A DNA stretch of 64,000 nucleotides, taken from contig NZ_JABUXU010000019.1 of assembly GCF_014897675.1 (NCBI RefSeq), forward strand, positions 1 to 64,000, given 5' to 3'. Position numbers and translations under genes: made by a program. The notes beneath the pieces are model-generated. The model was given only the letters and a program-made list of their open reading frames with translations, was not told the origin of the DNA and did not search any database. Below, in pieces: positions 1-8,017 of the stretch (positions within the stretch are counted from its first letter, which is position 1; every line of letters begins with the position of its first letter). The DNA is from Advenella sp. FME57 (GTDB taxonomy: Bacteria; Pseudomonadota; Gammaproteobacteria; Burkholderiales; Burkholderiaceae_B).

Positions 1-138
1 AAAAACTATCTTACAAACATTCACTGAAATGCGCTCGATCACGATTGCAGTAAACGACGATAGAACGGACGCGTAGAGCCCCCCTTTGACTATTTCTGTA
101 CATTTGGTGTGGCGATGCGCAAGATGAAGGATAAGAAA

Positions 139-1449
139 ATGCATGATCTCAGTCACCTCCCGGTGTGCATTATCGGTGCCGGGTCTTCAGGCGTAACAGC
201 GGCAAAACATTTAAAGGAAAAAAATGTGCCGTTCGACTGTTTCGAAGCAGGCTCTCACATCGGCGGCATGTGGAGATACGAAAATGACAACGACATGTCA
301 TCGGCATATCGAAGTCTTCATGTGGACACAAGCAGAAAAAATCTGGGATATTCGGATTTTCCTATCTCTGATCGGTATCCAGATTTTCTTTCTCATTCCG
401 AAGTGATTGAGTATCTTGAGGCATATGCTCAAAAGGCTGGCATTTTACCCCTCATTACATTCAACACTAAAGTGCTGCGGGTCGTCCCGAATCCTGATGG
501 CAGTTGGCAAGTTGACCTCGACACAAATGAAACACACCGCTATCGCGCCGTGATTGTCGCCAACGGACATCTCTGGGACCCTCGAGTGGCGCAGTTTCCG
601 GGCCACTTCGAGGGCGATGCCATCCATTCGCACTATTATCGTACTGCAGATCGATTTGAAGATAAAAATGTGCTGATTGTCGGTATTGGAAACTCAGCTG
701 TAGATATTGCCGTCGATGTGTGCAAAAGCGCCAGGCGTACTTTTTTGTCTACAAGGCGTAGCGCATGGATCATGCCAAAATATATTATGGGCAAACCCAT
801 TGACCGCTGGATTGGCTTCTTCTCAAAGAAGCTGAAACTTACCACACCATGCAGCCGCGCAATTGTCCAGAAAATTGCCTATCTGGTTACGGGCGATCAG
901 GAACGATTCGGTATCCCAAAGCCTAAGCATCCCATCTGGCGCGAGCATGCAACGTTAAGCCAGGAGTTAATCCCTTACTGTGGACACGGCTGGATAAAAA
1001 TCAAACCCAATGTGAAGGCGCTTGGAGGCGTCCACGTTGATTTTGAAGACGGCAGCCAAGAGAAAATTGATGCGATTATTTATGCAACCGGATACAAAAC
1101 CACATTTCCGTTTTTGGAGGGAAATGTATTTTCTGTGCCGGATGGCAAGGCGTCACTATATCGAAGAATACTCGTGCCTGATCGGCCGGGACTATATATG
1201 TTGGGTTTAATTCAACCTGTCGGCCCGACGATTCCCCTCGTGGAAATCCAGGCGAAGTGGATGGCCTCGGTCTTAGCCGGAGAAATAGCCTTACCTGGCA
1301 AAGAACAGATGCAATCTGAAATTACACAGCACCGCAAAGGGATCGAAAAACGTTATATCGGTTCAGCCAGATATACGCTTGAAGTGGAAGCAAAAAAATA
1401 CGCAAGGCAGCTGTATTCTGATATCCGGCAAGCGAAAGCCGGGTTTTGA
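139..1449 (+). CDS. flavin-containing monooxygenase (class B FMO-like)
   Basis: This predicted FAD/NADPH enzyme would add one oxygen atom to a nucleophilic or ketone substrate; the substrate cannot be read from the sequence. Seen: an N-terminal FAD Rossmann motif GAGSSG, an FMO-type segment FPGHFEGDAIHSHYY near residue 155, a second NADP-binding motif GIGNSA, and the late YATGYKTTFPF motif usual in FMOs. An upstream GTG at 109 is in frame, but the ATG at 139 has AAGGA seven bases before it and is preferred, giving 436 residues. A TetR gene follows in the same direction. Codon use looks more AT-rich than in the housekeeping genes, so acquisition by transfer is plausible. Family confident, reaction unknown. 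Confidence 0.85.
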   Translation: MHDLSHLPVCIIGAGSSGVTAAKHLKEKNVPFDCFEAGSHIGGMWRYENDNDMSSAYRSLHVDTSRKNLGYSDFPISDRYPDFLSHSEVIEYLEAYAQKAGILPLITFNTKVLRVVPNPDGSWQVDLDTNETHRYRAVIVANGHLWDPRVAQFPGHFEGDAIHSHYYRTADRFEDKNVLIVGIGNSAVDIAVDVCKSARRTFLSTRRSAWIMPKYIMGKPIDRWIGFFSKKLKLTTPCSRAIVQKIAYLVTGDQERFGIPKPKHPIWREHATLSQELIPYCGHGWIKIKPNVKALGGVHVDFEDGSQEKIDAIIYATGYKTTFPFLEGNVFSVPDGKASLYRRILVPDRPGLYMLGLIQPVGPTIPLVEIQAKWMASVLAGEIALPGKEQMQSEITQHRKGIEKRYIGSARYTLEVEAKKYARQLYSDIRQAKAGF

Positions 1450-1553
1450 GCACTATCGTATTGTTCTGTTGATTCATCTCACTCATGAGATCTGATGATC
1501 TGGCCTCTCACCGGTTTGGTGGGATGGCGCTTCTAATTTTCGGGTACGCACCG

Positions 1554-1582
1554 TTGCTGATGCTATATGAAATTGCTACTAT
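1554..1582 (+). promoter_or_regulatory. candidate sigma-70 promoter of the TetR gene
   Basis: TTGCTG and TACTAT are separated by exactly 17 bases. Transcription would begin near 1589, immediately before a palindromic operator. That start point lies only about six bases before the ATG at 1595, so that ATG is unlikely to be used. Confidence 0.55.
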
Positions 1583-1590
1583 CGATGTTT

Positions 1591-1607
1591 ATGAATGAAT
1601 CGTTCAT
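1591..1607. promoter_or_regulatory. candidate TetR operator (autoregulation)
   Basis: ATGAATGAATCGTTCAT is an imperfect palindrome with most positions symmetric (TGAAtGA...TCgTTCA). It sits at the predicted transcription start of the tetR gene, the usual place for TetR-family autorepression. No second clear copy was seen before the monooxygenase gene. Confidence 0.55.
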
Positions 1608-1630
1608 ATGCCCTCATTGGAAGATGCCGG

Positions 1631-2242
1631 ATGGCCAAAATGACGTTAAGCAAGCAGTTAATTCTTGATACTGCAGCTGCAATATTTATGCAGCAGGGCT
1701 ACCACGCCACCAGCATGGATGACATTGCCCGGGAGATGGGATCGACGAAGGGACGGCTCTATCACCACTACACTTCCAAGATCGACCTTTTTTTTGCCGT
1801 TCACCGCGAGGGTATGAGACTGCTTTTCGAGGCGGTGGTCCCTGCCTCGACCATGACCGGGTCTGGCATTGACGTCCTGCAAGCCATGCTCAAAGCGCAT
1901 GCGATGGCCGTTCTTGAACATCACACCTATGAAAGCGTTGTCGCTCAAGGGGTACAGATGCATCGGTTTGGAGCCACGACGCCGAGTGAGCGCCGTACGC
2001 TGGATACACTGATAAAGTGCAGAGATGATTTTGAGGCGCTTTTCAAAAAGCAATTGACTGCTGCGAAACTCGATAAAACATTGGGTGACGTAGATGTTTC
2101 AATAGCTGTAAAAACAATGCTAGGTGGTATCCAGTGGTCATTAATCTGGTACCGGCCGGAGAAGGATGAGACACCTGAATCAAGAGCAATATTGGCTGAT
2201 CAGATGACGCGAACATTGGTTGATGGGTTAAAGGCCAGGTAG
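1631..2242 (+). CDS. TetR/AcrR-family transcriptional regulator
   Basis: A 203-residue one-domain regulator. The N-terminus (residues about 5-55) is a typical TetR helix-turn-helix: ILDTAAAIFMQQGYHATSM, then DIAREMGSTKGRLYHHYTSK. The C-terminal ligand-binding part is unlike anything I can assign. The ATG at 1631 is chosen because GGAAG lies seven bases upstream and because the in-frame ATG at 1595 falls inside the predicted operator. It lies 180 bp behind the monooxygenase gene in the same direction, so it may control that gene as well as itself; this is inferred from position. An insertion-sequence remnant begins directly after its stop codon. Confidence 0.85.
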   Translation: MAKMTLSKQLILDTAAAIFMQQGYHATSMDDIAREMGSTKGRLYHHYTSKIDLFFAVHREGMRLLFEAVVPASTMTGSGIDVLQAMLKAHAMAVLEHHTYESVVAQGVQMHRFGATTPSERRTLDTLIKCRDDFEALFKKQLTAAKLDKTLGDVDVSIAVKTMLGGIQWSLIWYRPEKDETPESRAILADQMTRTLVDGLKAR

Positions 2243-2245
2243 AAA

Positions 2246-2477
2246 ATGTATTTCCGACATGACGCAATGGAAAGCGTCTTCGGCACACTCAAATCAGAGT
2301 GCTTTTATCTGGCCAAATTCGGTTCTATCGAGCAACGGCAGCTAGCCCTGCATCGTTATATTCGCTACTACAATCGTCAACGCATCAAGAACCAAACTAA
2401 AAGGCCTGAGCCCGGTATAGTACCGAACTCAGGCCTTGACCCGTAATCTCCAACCGTCCAAATTAGGGCAGTTCACA
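2246..2477 (+). pseudogene. IS3-family (IS150-like) transposase C-terminal remnant
   Basis: Only the last part of an OrfB/integrase-core transposase remains. The segment around AMESVFGTLKSECF carries the third acidic residue of the DDE triad, followed by YIRYYNRQRIK, the typical tail helix. Near 2391 one extra base shifts the frame; in the shifted frame KLKGLSPV and YRTQALT can be read, separated by a TAG at 2418. The sequence ends near GGGCAGTTCA, which resembles an IS3-type terminal repeat. The 5' part of the element, including the first two acidic residues, is missing; the break lies within about 15 bases of the tetR stop. It cannot transpose by itself. Confidence 0.8.
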
Positions 2478-2524
2478 GGGGTGCGCTTTGTGGCCTGTCG
2501 AAGCGACGTTATGGCTTCATGGGG

Positions 2525-3403
2525 TTAGGCGGCGAATGCGCCACGCATTTTCTTGAGCGCGGCCGATTCAATCTGGCGGATACGTTCGGCCGACACGCCG
2601 AATTCATCGGCCAGTTCATGCAGGGTAGAGCTACCGCCTTCGTCCTGCAGCCAGCGCGCCTCGATAATGCGACGGGAGCGGGGATCCAGGACAGCCAGGG
2701 CGTTGGATACGCCCGTGCCCTGCATATCGTCATGGGCCCGGCGGTCCAGTACCGTACCTGGTTCCTGCTCGCCTTCGTCGGACAGATAGGAAATGGGCGC
2801 GAAATCATCGCTATCGTCGTCTTGCGATTCCAGCGACATGTCGCGGCCGGTCAGGCGCACTTCCATTTCACTGACGTCTTCGGGGCGCACGTTGAGCTTG
2901 GAGGCAATGCCTTCGATATGTTCTGGCGTGAGCGTCTGGCCATCGGGACGCATGCTACGCAAATTGAAAAACAGCTTGCGTTGCGCCTTGGTGGTCGCGA
3001 TTTTGACCAACCGCCAGTTGCGGATGATGTATTCATGAATTTCGGCCTTGATCCAGTGCACGGCAAAGGATACCAGGCGCACACCACGGGTCACGTCGAA
3101 GCGTTTGACCGCTTTCATAAGCCCGATATTGCCTTCCTGGATGAGGTCGGCGTGGGGCAACCCATAGCCCAGATACTGGCGGGAAATGGACACAACTAGC
3201 CGCAGATGGGACATGATCAGTTCGCGCGCAGCGTTCAGATCGCCCTTTTCCTGAAGGGTCGCGCCCAATTCATGCTCACGCTCGGGTGTGAGCATGGGGA
3301 TGCGATTCACAGCACTAATGTAAGACTCAATTGTACCCAGCGCACCAGGATTGGTAATCGCCGAGGCAATCGAGTTTTGCAGTGTAAGCGCTTGATTTGA
3401 CAT
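2525..3403 (-). CDS. rpoH: RNA polymerase heat-shock sigma factor sigma-32
   Basis: Directs RNA polymerase to heat-shock promoters. The 292-residue protein shows sigma-70 region 2 (HADLIQEGNIGLMKAVKRF, then VRLVSFAVHWIKAEIHEYI), the RpoH-box sequence QRKLFFNLR that is diagnostic for sigma-32, and a region 4 helix-turn-helix ending near FGVSAERIRQIESAALKKMR. The start at 3403 (MSNQALTL) fits the family better than the in-frame ATG at 3436; AGGAG lies 12 bases upstream, somewhat far. A perfect CIRCE element lies in the leader, so HrcA repression of rpoH is likely. No clear terminator was seen downstream. Confidence 0.95.
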   Translation of the reverse strand: MSNQALTLQNSIASAITNPGALGTIESYISAVNRIPMLTPEREHELGATLQEKGDLNAARELIMSHLRLVVSISRQYLGYGLPHADLIQEGNIGLMKAVKRFDVTRGVRLVSFAVHWIKAEIHEYIIRNWRLVKIATTKAQRKLFFNLRSMRPDGQTLTPEHIEGIASKLNVRPEDVSEMEVRLTGRDMSLESQDDDSDDFAPISYLSDEGEQEPGTVLDRRAHDDMQGTGVSNALAVLDPRSRRIIEARWLQDEGGSSTLHELADEFGVSAERIRQIESAALKKMRGAFAA

Positions 3404-3448
3404 GGTTTTGTATATCTCCTGACAAGGAATATTCAAAGTACTTATATA

Positions 3449-3475
3449 TTAGCACTCTCTGTCGCTGAGTGCTAA
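3449..3475 (-). promoter_or_regulatory. CIRCE element (HrcA operator) upstream of rpoH
   Basis: The sequence is TTAGCACTC, nine bases, GAGTGCTAA: an exact match to the CIRCE consensus in both half-sites and spacing. It lies 46 bases before the rpoH start codon. HrcA is the known CIRCE repressor, so rpoH itself is predicted to be HrcA-controlled. The hrcA gene is not in this window. Confidence 0.92.
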
Positions 3476-4101
3476 TATTGAGTGGGCATAAGCTAAAAAG
3501 TTCCGTTTCAAACGGTTATTTGGCGAGTTATTCGCTGTTGTGCCGGCCCTGAGGCGCTGAGACACGGCGACCTGTCTTTGCAGACAGGGCAGGCAGCACT
3601 GAGCTTGGGAAATACGCAAAAAATCGTAACAAAAACCTGTTTCGTGCCGGCAAACCTGTATCCAGACTTCATTTTCCTGCTGATGCGTTCGTTTGAATAT
3701 GCGTTTTAATGTTCTGTTTTAATAACATTCTGCTCTTCTCTTAATAAGACCGCTGCTGCATCCAATCGTTCCCCCGTTCGTTTGTGTACTGCGATGCATT
3801 GTGCAATACGGGGAAGGGTGGGGCAGCATGTGCCTTTGGAAAAGAAGGTTTTTCAAAAAGGTGGCGCTCGATGGCGAGAAGGCGGCAGTTGGCTCGGTGC
3901 TACGGTCTGATGCTAATGGTCAGGTGCTTGTTTGACGATTTCCATCTGAGAGCTTTTCGATTTTAAAGAGCGCTATATCAACGCTGTATTAAAGATCTCA
4001 CTTGCCCGGGTGACGGAACACACCATGACTGGTCGTTCTGGGTGGGTCAGCAACCGGATAAGACCGCAGTGGGTCTGCCGGTTGCCTGTTCAGCTCAGCC
4101 C
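3476..4101. other. intergenic region between rpoH and fghA
   Basis: About 620 bases without a convincing gene. The part next to CIRCE must hold the rpoH promoter; a TTGAAA-like box occurs near 3507 on the minus strand, but no clean -10 was found. A perfect 7-bp hairpin (CCTGTCT, loop TTGC, AGACAGG) lies at 3571-3588 without a T-run. A weak inverted repeat (CAACCGG/CCGGTTG, 4051-4085) lies past the fghA stop. An open frame at 3784-3966 has no recognisable features and is not called. Confidence 0.5.
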
Positions 4102-4953
4102 TTACTTCAGGCGCTCTGCATGAAAGCGCAGGTGATCTTCCATGAATGTAGAAATGAAATAATAACCGTGGTCATAGTGCTCGTGGCGCCGCAGCGTCAG
4201 GGGCTGCCCGGCCTTGGCGCAGGCCGCCTCAAGCAATTCCGGCAACAGCTGGCCATCAGCCAGGAATTTGTCAGCCAGGCCCTGATCGACCAAAATCCCG
4301 TCCGGGAACGGTGTTTTGGCTTGTTCCATCAGCTTGCTGGCATCGTAGTTTTCCCAGCTTGTGCGATCCTGCCCCAGATAGCCGCTGAAGGCTTTTTCGC
4401 CCCACGGGCAGTTCATTGGGGCGCTGATGGGGGCAAATGCCGACACCGAGCGGAACAGCTCCGGGTTTTTCAGCGCAATGGTCAGCGCTCCGTGGCCGCC
4501 CATGGAGTGTCCGAAAATGCCTGTACGGCTTTGATCGCCGCCAAATTCCGGAATAAATTCCAGCAATTCTTTGGTCACGTAGCTGTACATTTTGTAGTTG
4601 TCTTTCCAGCCTGGTTCGGTGGCGTCCAGATAAAAACCGGCGCCGGTGCCAAAATCCCAGCCCTCATCTTCGCCCGGCACATTGGCGCCACGCGGGCTGG
4701 TGTCCGGCGCCACCAGCAGCAAACCCAACTCTGCAGCCATGCGTTGCGCGCCGGCCTTGGTCATGAACGTTTCTTCGGTACATGTCAGACCGGCCAGATA
4801 AATAAGGGCCGGCACAGGGCCGCGTGCCGCTTGCGGCGGAATGTAGACTGAAAACTGCATGGGCAGGCCGATTTCGCGCGAGGTATGGCGATAAAAGCGC
4901 TGCGAGCCATCAAAACAATAATGTTCACTTAAAAGTTCGAGTTTGTCGCTCAT
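4102..4953 (-). CDS. fghA: S-formylglutathione hydrolase
   Basis: Hydrolyses S-formylglutathione to formate and glutathione, the last step of glutathione-dependent formaldehyde detoxification in the cytoplasm. The 283-residue alpha/beta hydrolase matches the family length. The nucleophile elbow GHSMGG places the catalytic serine at about residue 150, and family blocks such as LAGLTCTEETF, PDTSPRG and SAFAPI are present. The usual partner, a glutathione-dependent formaldehyde dehydrogenase (adhC/frmA), is not next to it, so the pathway genes are split here. It is transcribed alone, divergent from the RAYT-like gene. Confidence 0.93.
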   Translation of the reverse strand: MSDKLELLSEHYCFDGSQRFYRHTSREIGLPMQFSVYIPPQAARGPVPALIYLAGLTCTEETFMTKAGAQRMAAELGLLLVAPDTSPRGANVPGEDEGWDFGTGAGFYLDATEPGWKDNYKMYSYVTKELLEFIPEFGGDQSRTGIFGHSMGGHGALTIALKNPELFRSVSAFAPISAPMNCPWGEKAFSGYLGQDRTSWENYDASKLMEQAKTPFPDGILVDQGLADKFLADGQLLPELLEAACAKAGQPLTLRRHEHYDHGYYFISTFMEDHLRFHAERLK

Positions 4954-5133
4954 GGGAAGGCCCCTACTCCTGATATGATGATTGTTGTCGATTTTTTGCC
5001 AAATTTACGGCTATGTTCTACCATAGCATTGTTTCAATCATTGTTACAATATATGAAAAAAAACGCCGGTAACCTGCGGGTTTTGCCGGTTTCGTGGCCA
5101 TGACGGCTTCGCATCCAGTGTACAGTACATTCC

Positions 5134-5850
5134 ATGGCCCGATTACCCCGGCTTTACGCCCCCGGCATTCCGCAACTGGTTCACGCCCGGTTTCTATTTC
5201 CGCTTGCCTTGCGCGCTCGGGCTGGCAGCCGGATCCTGGACACCCTGCAGAAATGGCTTTTTGATGGGCTTGCCCGGCACGGGGTCATGTTGCATGCCTG
5301 GACCCTGACTGACGACGGTATTCTGTTGTTGGCAACGCCCGACGATGAAAAGTCCCTGTCGCGCCTGATCCAGATGCTGGGCCGTAATCTGGCAACGACG
5401 CTGCGCAGCGGTCCCGTTTTCAGCGGACGTTATCGTTCCACGCTGGTTGAGCCTGGTGTATGGGTCATCCCTTCAATGATCTGGCTCGAGTCTTGGGTGG
5501 CCCGGGAAAAGGGGGCCAGTGACAGCGAGTTGTGGCCGTGGTCTTCTGCCGGTTTTCACACTGGGGCGTTTATGGGCTCTTGCCCGGTCCTGAATGACCA
5601 TGCCGATTACTGGTCTTCCGGCAACACGCCATTTGACAGGCAGGCGGCATACAAATACCGCTATACCGAGGGGCTCTCGTCAGGTCAATTGCAACAGATT
5701 GCACAGGCGCTGCATGGGCAATGGGCATTGGGTTCGCCAGGATTCATCAACCAGCTTTGCTCGGTAGCCAGCCGGCGTCCGATGCAGGGCAGGCGAGGGC
5801 GTCCGCGAATCCGGTCGGTTCAGAATCAGGGCCAGCCTCTGGAAGAATAA
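5134..5850 (+). CDS. RAYT-like (Y1 transposase-fold) protein, probably catalytically dead
   Basis: The 238-residue protein aligns by eye with REP-associated tyrosine transposases: it opens MARLPRL and later has SGRYRSTLVE and WPWSSAGFH, all usual in that family. The catalytic residues are missing. Where active members have an HxH motif (as in MPNHVHLL) this protein has TDDGILLLATP, and where the tyrosine helix normally reads like RYIELNPVRA it has SMIWLESWVARE. No REP-like palindromes were seen nearby. It is therefore either a domesticated nucleic-acid-binding protein or a decaying transposase; the intact 717-bp frame favours the first. Function unknown. Confidence 0.7.
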   Translation: MARLPRLYAPGIPQLVHARFLFPLALRARAGSRILDTLQKWLFDGLARHGVMLHAWTLTDDGILLLATPDDEKSLSRLIQMLGRNLATTLRSGPVFSGRYRSTLVEPGVWVIPSMIWLESWVAREKGASDSELWPWSSAGFHTGAFMGSCPVLNDHADYWSSGNTPFDRQAAYKYRYTEGLSSGQLQQIAQALHGQWALGSPGFINQLCSVASRRPMQGRRGRPRIRSVQNQGQPLEE

Positions 5851-6055
5851 GTCTGAGGATTGAACTTCGGCCAGGGCTGAACAAGGCCTTCCGGTCAAGG
5901 CGCATATGCGTACATGGGACGCTTTGCGTGCAGTATCAACACGCAAAGAATGCGTGAAAATGCCGTAGCAAACGGTCAGGGTTTTACAAAAATTTTACAC
6001 TCTGCCCAGTAGAGTTGCGTATACTCCACTGTTTCCTGCTGCTTCTGGAATTATT

Positions 6056-7954
6056 TTGCGATATCAACTGCTTACGTTTGTCCTGGCGCTGTTTCTCGTA
6101 TTTTTTGTCAGTCGTGTTTTATTAGTGCTATGGCAGCGCAGGCGCGTTCAGGCGGCCCACGGCATCGGTCGCGTGTTTCTGGGCGGATTGCGCATGGACA
6201 TGAACCAGATCGCAACCTACGCTGCGTTGCCCGCGGTGCTGATGCCCTGGCTGGGGGATCGCCAGTGGTTTGTTACCGTGACTGCAATCTGGTTCGGCGT
6301 GTGGTGGCTGGGCTGCGTGTTCATGGAAATCTGCACGCCGCAGTTCATTGATGAATACGATTCCCGTCCGAACCGTCTGTTCGTTGAGTATCTGAAACAC
6401 CCCAAAGAGGTGTCCGGGATGCTGTGGCGCGGATACAAAAAAGTGCTGGCGCTGGGGTTGCTGGTTTTTGCCGGGATGATTGCGCTGGCGCTGCATCTGT
6501 TTTCAGGCTATACGCCGGCGCCGCTGGGCCCATGGTGGCTCAGACCCATTGAATCGCTGGTCTACGCGGCCCTGTGCTTTCTCATGATTCGCGGTACGTT
6601 GAAAAAGCGCCCCATCAATCCGTCTACCGTGGCATTTGCCGGCGATGGCATGGTCAACAGCCTGGCGTTGAACTCCATGTATAGCCTGCAATACGCCATC
6701 TATGCGATGAAGTATGAGATGTCGGCTGAAGACGTCTATGGCAAGATGCCGGCCGAGCAGATGAACCGGATTGTATGCGAGGCGGCGGGCATTGAAGTAC
6801 CGACTGATCCAGGCGCGGGCCCCGCAACCCGGCACCGACAAGAGGTATCGGTCAGCAGTGCCAAACCACTTAATATCGTACTTATCGTTGAAGAAAGCCT
6901 GGGGGCGCAATATGTCCAGACGCTGGGCGGGCAGTCGCTGACGCCCAATCTGGATGCCCTGTACGAACAGGGGTGGGGCTTTACCCGCGCCTATGCAACC
7001 GGCACCCGCTCCGTACGCGGGCTGGAGGCGCTTTCAGCGGGCTTTCCACCCACTATTACCCAATCGGTATTCAAACTGCCGGGGGCGCAATGCGGATTCT
7101 TTACGATCGCCGACGTGCTGGGTCAGCAGCATGGCTATCATTCCCGCTTCCTGTATGGTGGCGAAGCCCATTTCGATAATATGAAAGGCTTCTTCCTGGG
7201 CAATGGCTTTCGCGAGGTGATTGACGGGCCGCAATTTAAGGACCCGGCGTTTCTGGGCACCTGGGGCTATTGCGACGATGATATGTTCAATCAGCTGGAT
7301 CGCCTGTTGCAAGAGGATGCCACGCGTAGCGAGCCCGTGCTGACGCTGGCCTTCAGCGTGAGCAATCACTCGCCTTGGGAGTATCCCGAGGGCCGCATAC
7401 AGACCACCGGCAACCCGGCAACGGTGGACAATACCGTTCGGTATGCCGACCATGCTTTGGGACAGTTTTTTGAGACCGCCAAAACGCGGGACTACTGGAA
7501 CAATACGGTGTTTGTGGTGGTGGCCGATCATGATTCGCGCGTGTTCGGCGCCGAGTTGATCCCGCTGAAGCATTTTCATATTCCCGCCGTCATTCTCGGC
7601 GGCACGGTCGCGCCGCGTCGCGATGATCGCCTTATCAGCCAGATCGACCTGGCACCCACCTTATTGTCATTGGCCGGTGCCGCATGCGAGCACCCCATGA
7701 TCGGCCAGGATTTGACCCGGCAGACGCCCGACCGCGCCATCATGCAATATGGTGACCGTTACGGCTACCTGCAAGGCGACCGCCTGACGGTGCTGGAGCC
7801 TCATCTGGATCCACAGCAGTTTCGCTACACGGCGCCTGAGTCGTTTGAGCCCATGGCGTCCGATGAGACGCTGGTTCGGCTCGCGCGCGCACATGCACTG
7901 TGGCCCTTCAGTGTTTACCGGGATAAAAGCTATACTGTGCCGAAACAACGTTGA
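6056..7954 (+). CDS. LtaS/MdoB-type membrane sulfatase-fold phosphoglycerol transferase-like protein
   Basis: A 632-residue inner-membrane enzyme. The first about 190 residues hold several hydrophobic segments, beginning LLTFVLALFLVFFVSRVLLVL; the rest is a periplasmic alkaline-phosphatase-fold domain. Metal-site motifs are visible: IVLIVEES, then ATGTRSVRGLEAL with the likely nucleophile Thr near residue 317, and VVADHDSRV. Relatives transfer phosphoglycerol from phosphatidylglycerol to glycans or lipids; the acceptor here is unknown. The start codon is TTG at 6056; a later ATG would remove the first membrane segment. Glycerol kinase lies directly downstream, which fits glycerophosphate turnover but does not prove it. 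Confidence 0.8.
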   Translation: MRYQLLTFVLALFLVFFVSRVLLVLWQRRRVQAAHGIGRVFLGGLRMDMNQIATYAALPAVLMPWLGDRQWFVTVTAIWFGVWWLGCVFMEICTPQFIDEYDSRPNRLFVEYLKHPKEVSGMLWRGYKKVLALGLLVFAGMIALALHLFSGYTPAPLGPWWLRPIESLVYAALCFLMIRGTLKKRPINPSTVAFAGDGMVNSLALNSMYSLQYAIYAMKYEMSAEDVYGKMPAEQMNRIVCEAAGIEVPTDPGAGPATRHRQEVSVSSAKPLNIVLIVEESLGAQYVQTLGGQSLTPNLDALYEQGWGFTRAYATGTRSVRGLEALSAGFPPTITQSVFKLPGAQCGFFTIADVLGQQHGYHSRFLYGGEAHFDNMKGFFLGNGFREVIDGPQFKDPAFLGTWGYCDDDMFNQLDRLLQEDATRSEPVLTLAFSVSNHSPWEYPEGRIQTTGNPATVDNTVRYADHALGQFFETAKTRDYWNNTVFVVVADHDSRVFGAELIPLKHFHIPAVILGGTVAPRRDDRLISQIDLAPTLLSLAGAACEHPMIGQDLTRQTPDRAIMQYGDRYGYLQGDRLTVLEPHLDPQQFRYTAPESFEPMASDETLVRLARAHALWPFSVYRDKSYTVPKQR

Positions 7955-8017
7955 TCGCAGGTAACGTGCACTTGTGTCGGGGTGCGCCAGCCTGATCTCA
8001 TTTTCGGAGAGCGAACC

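Noticed and set aside
2519-3199. 226-codon open frame on the plus strand antisense to rpoH
   Set aside because: It mirrors the rpoH coding strand; its translation has no family features and rpoH is unmistakable.
4042-4851. 269-codon plus-strand frame
   Set aside because: Antisense to fghA, which has a full set of hydrolase motifs; GC-rich codon bias opens the shadow frame.
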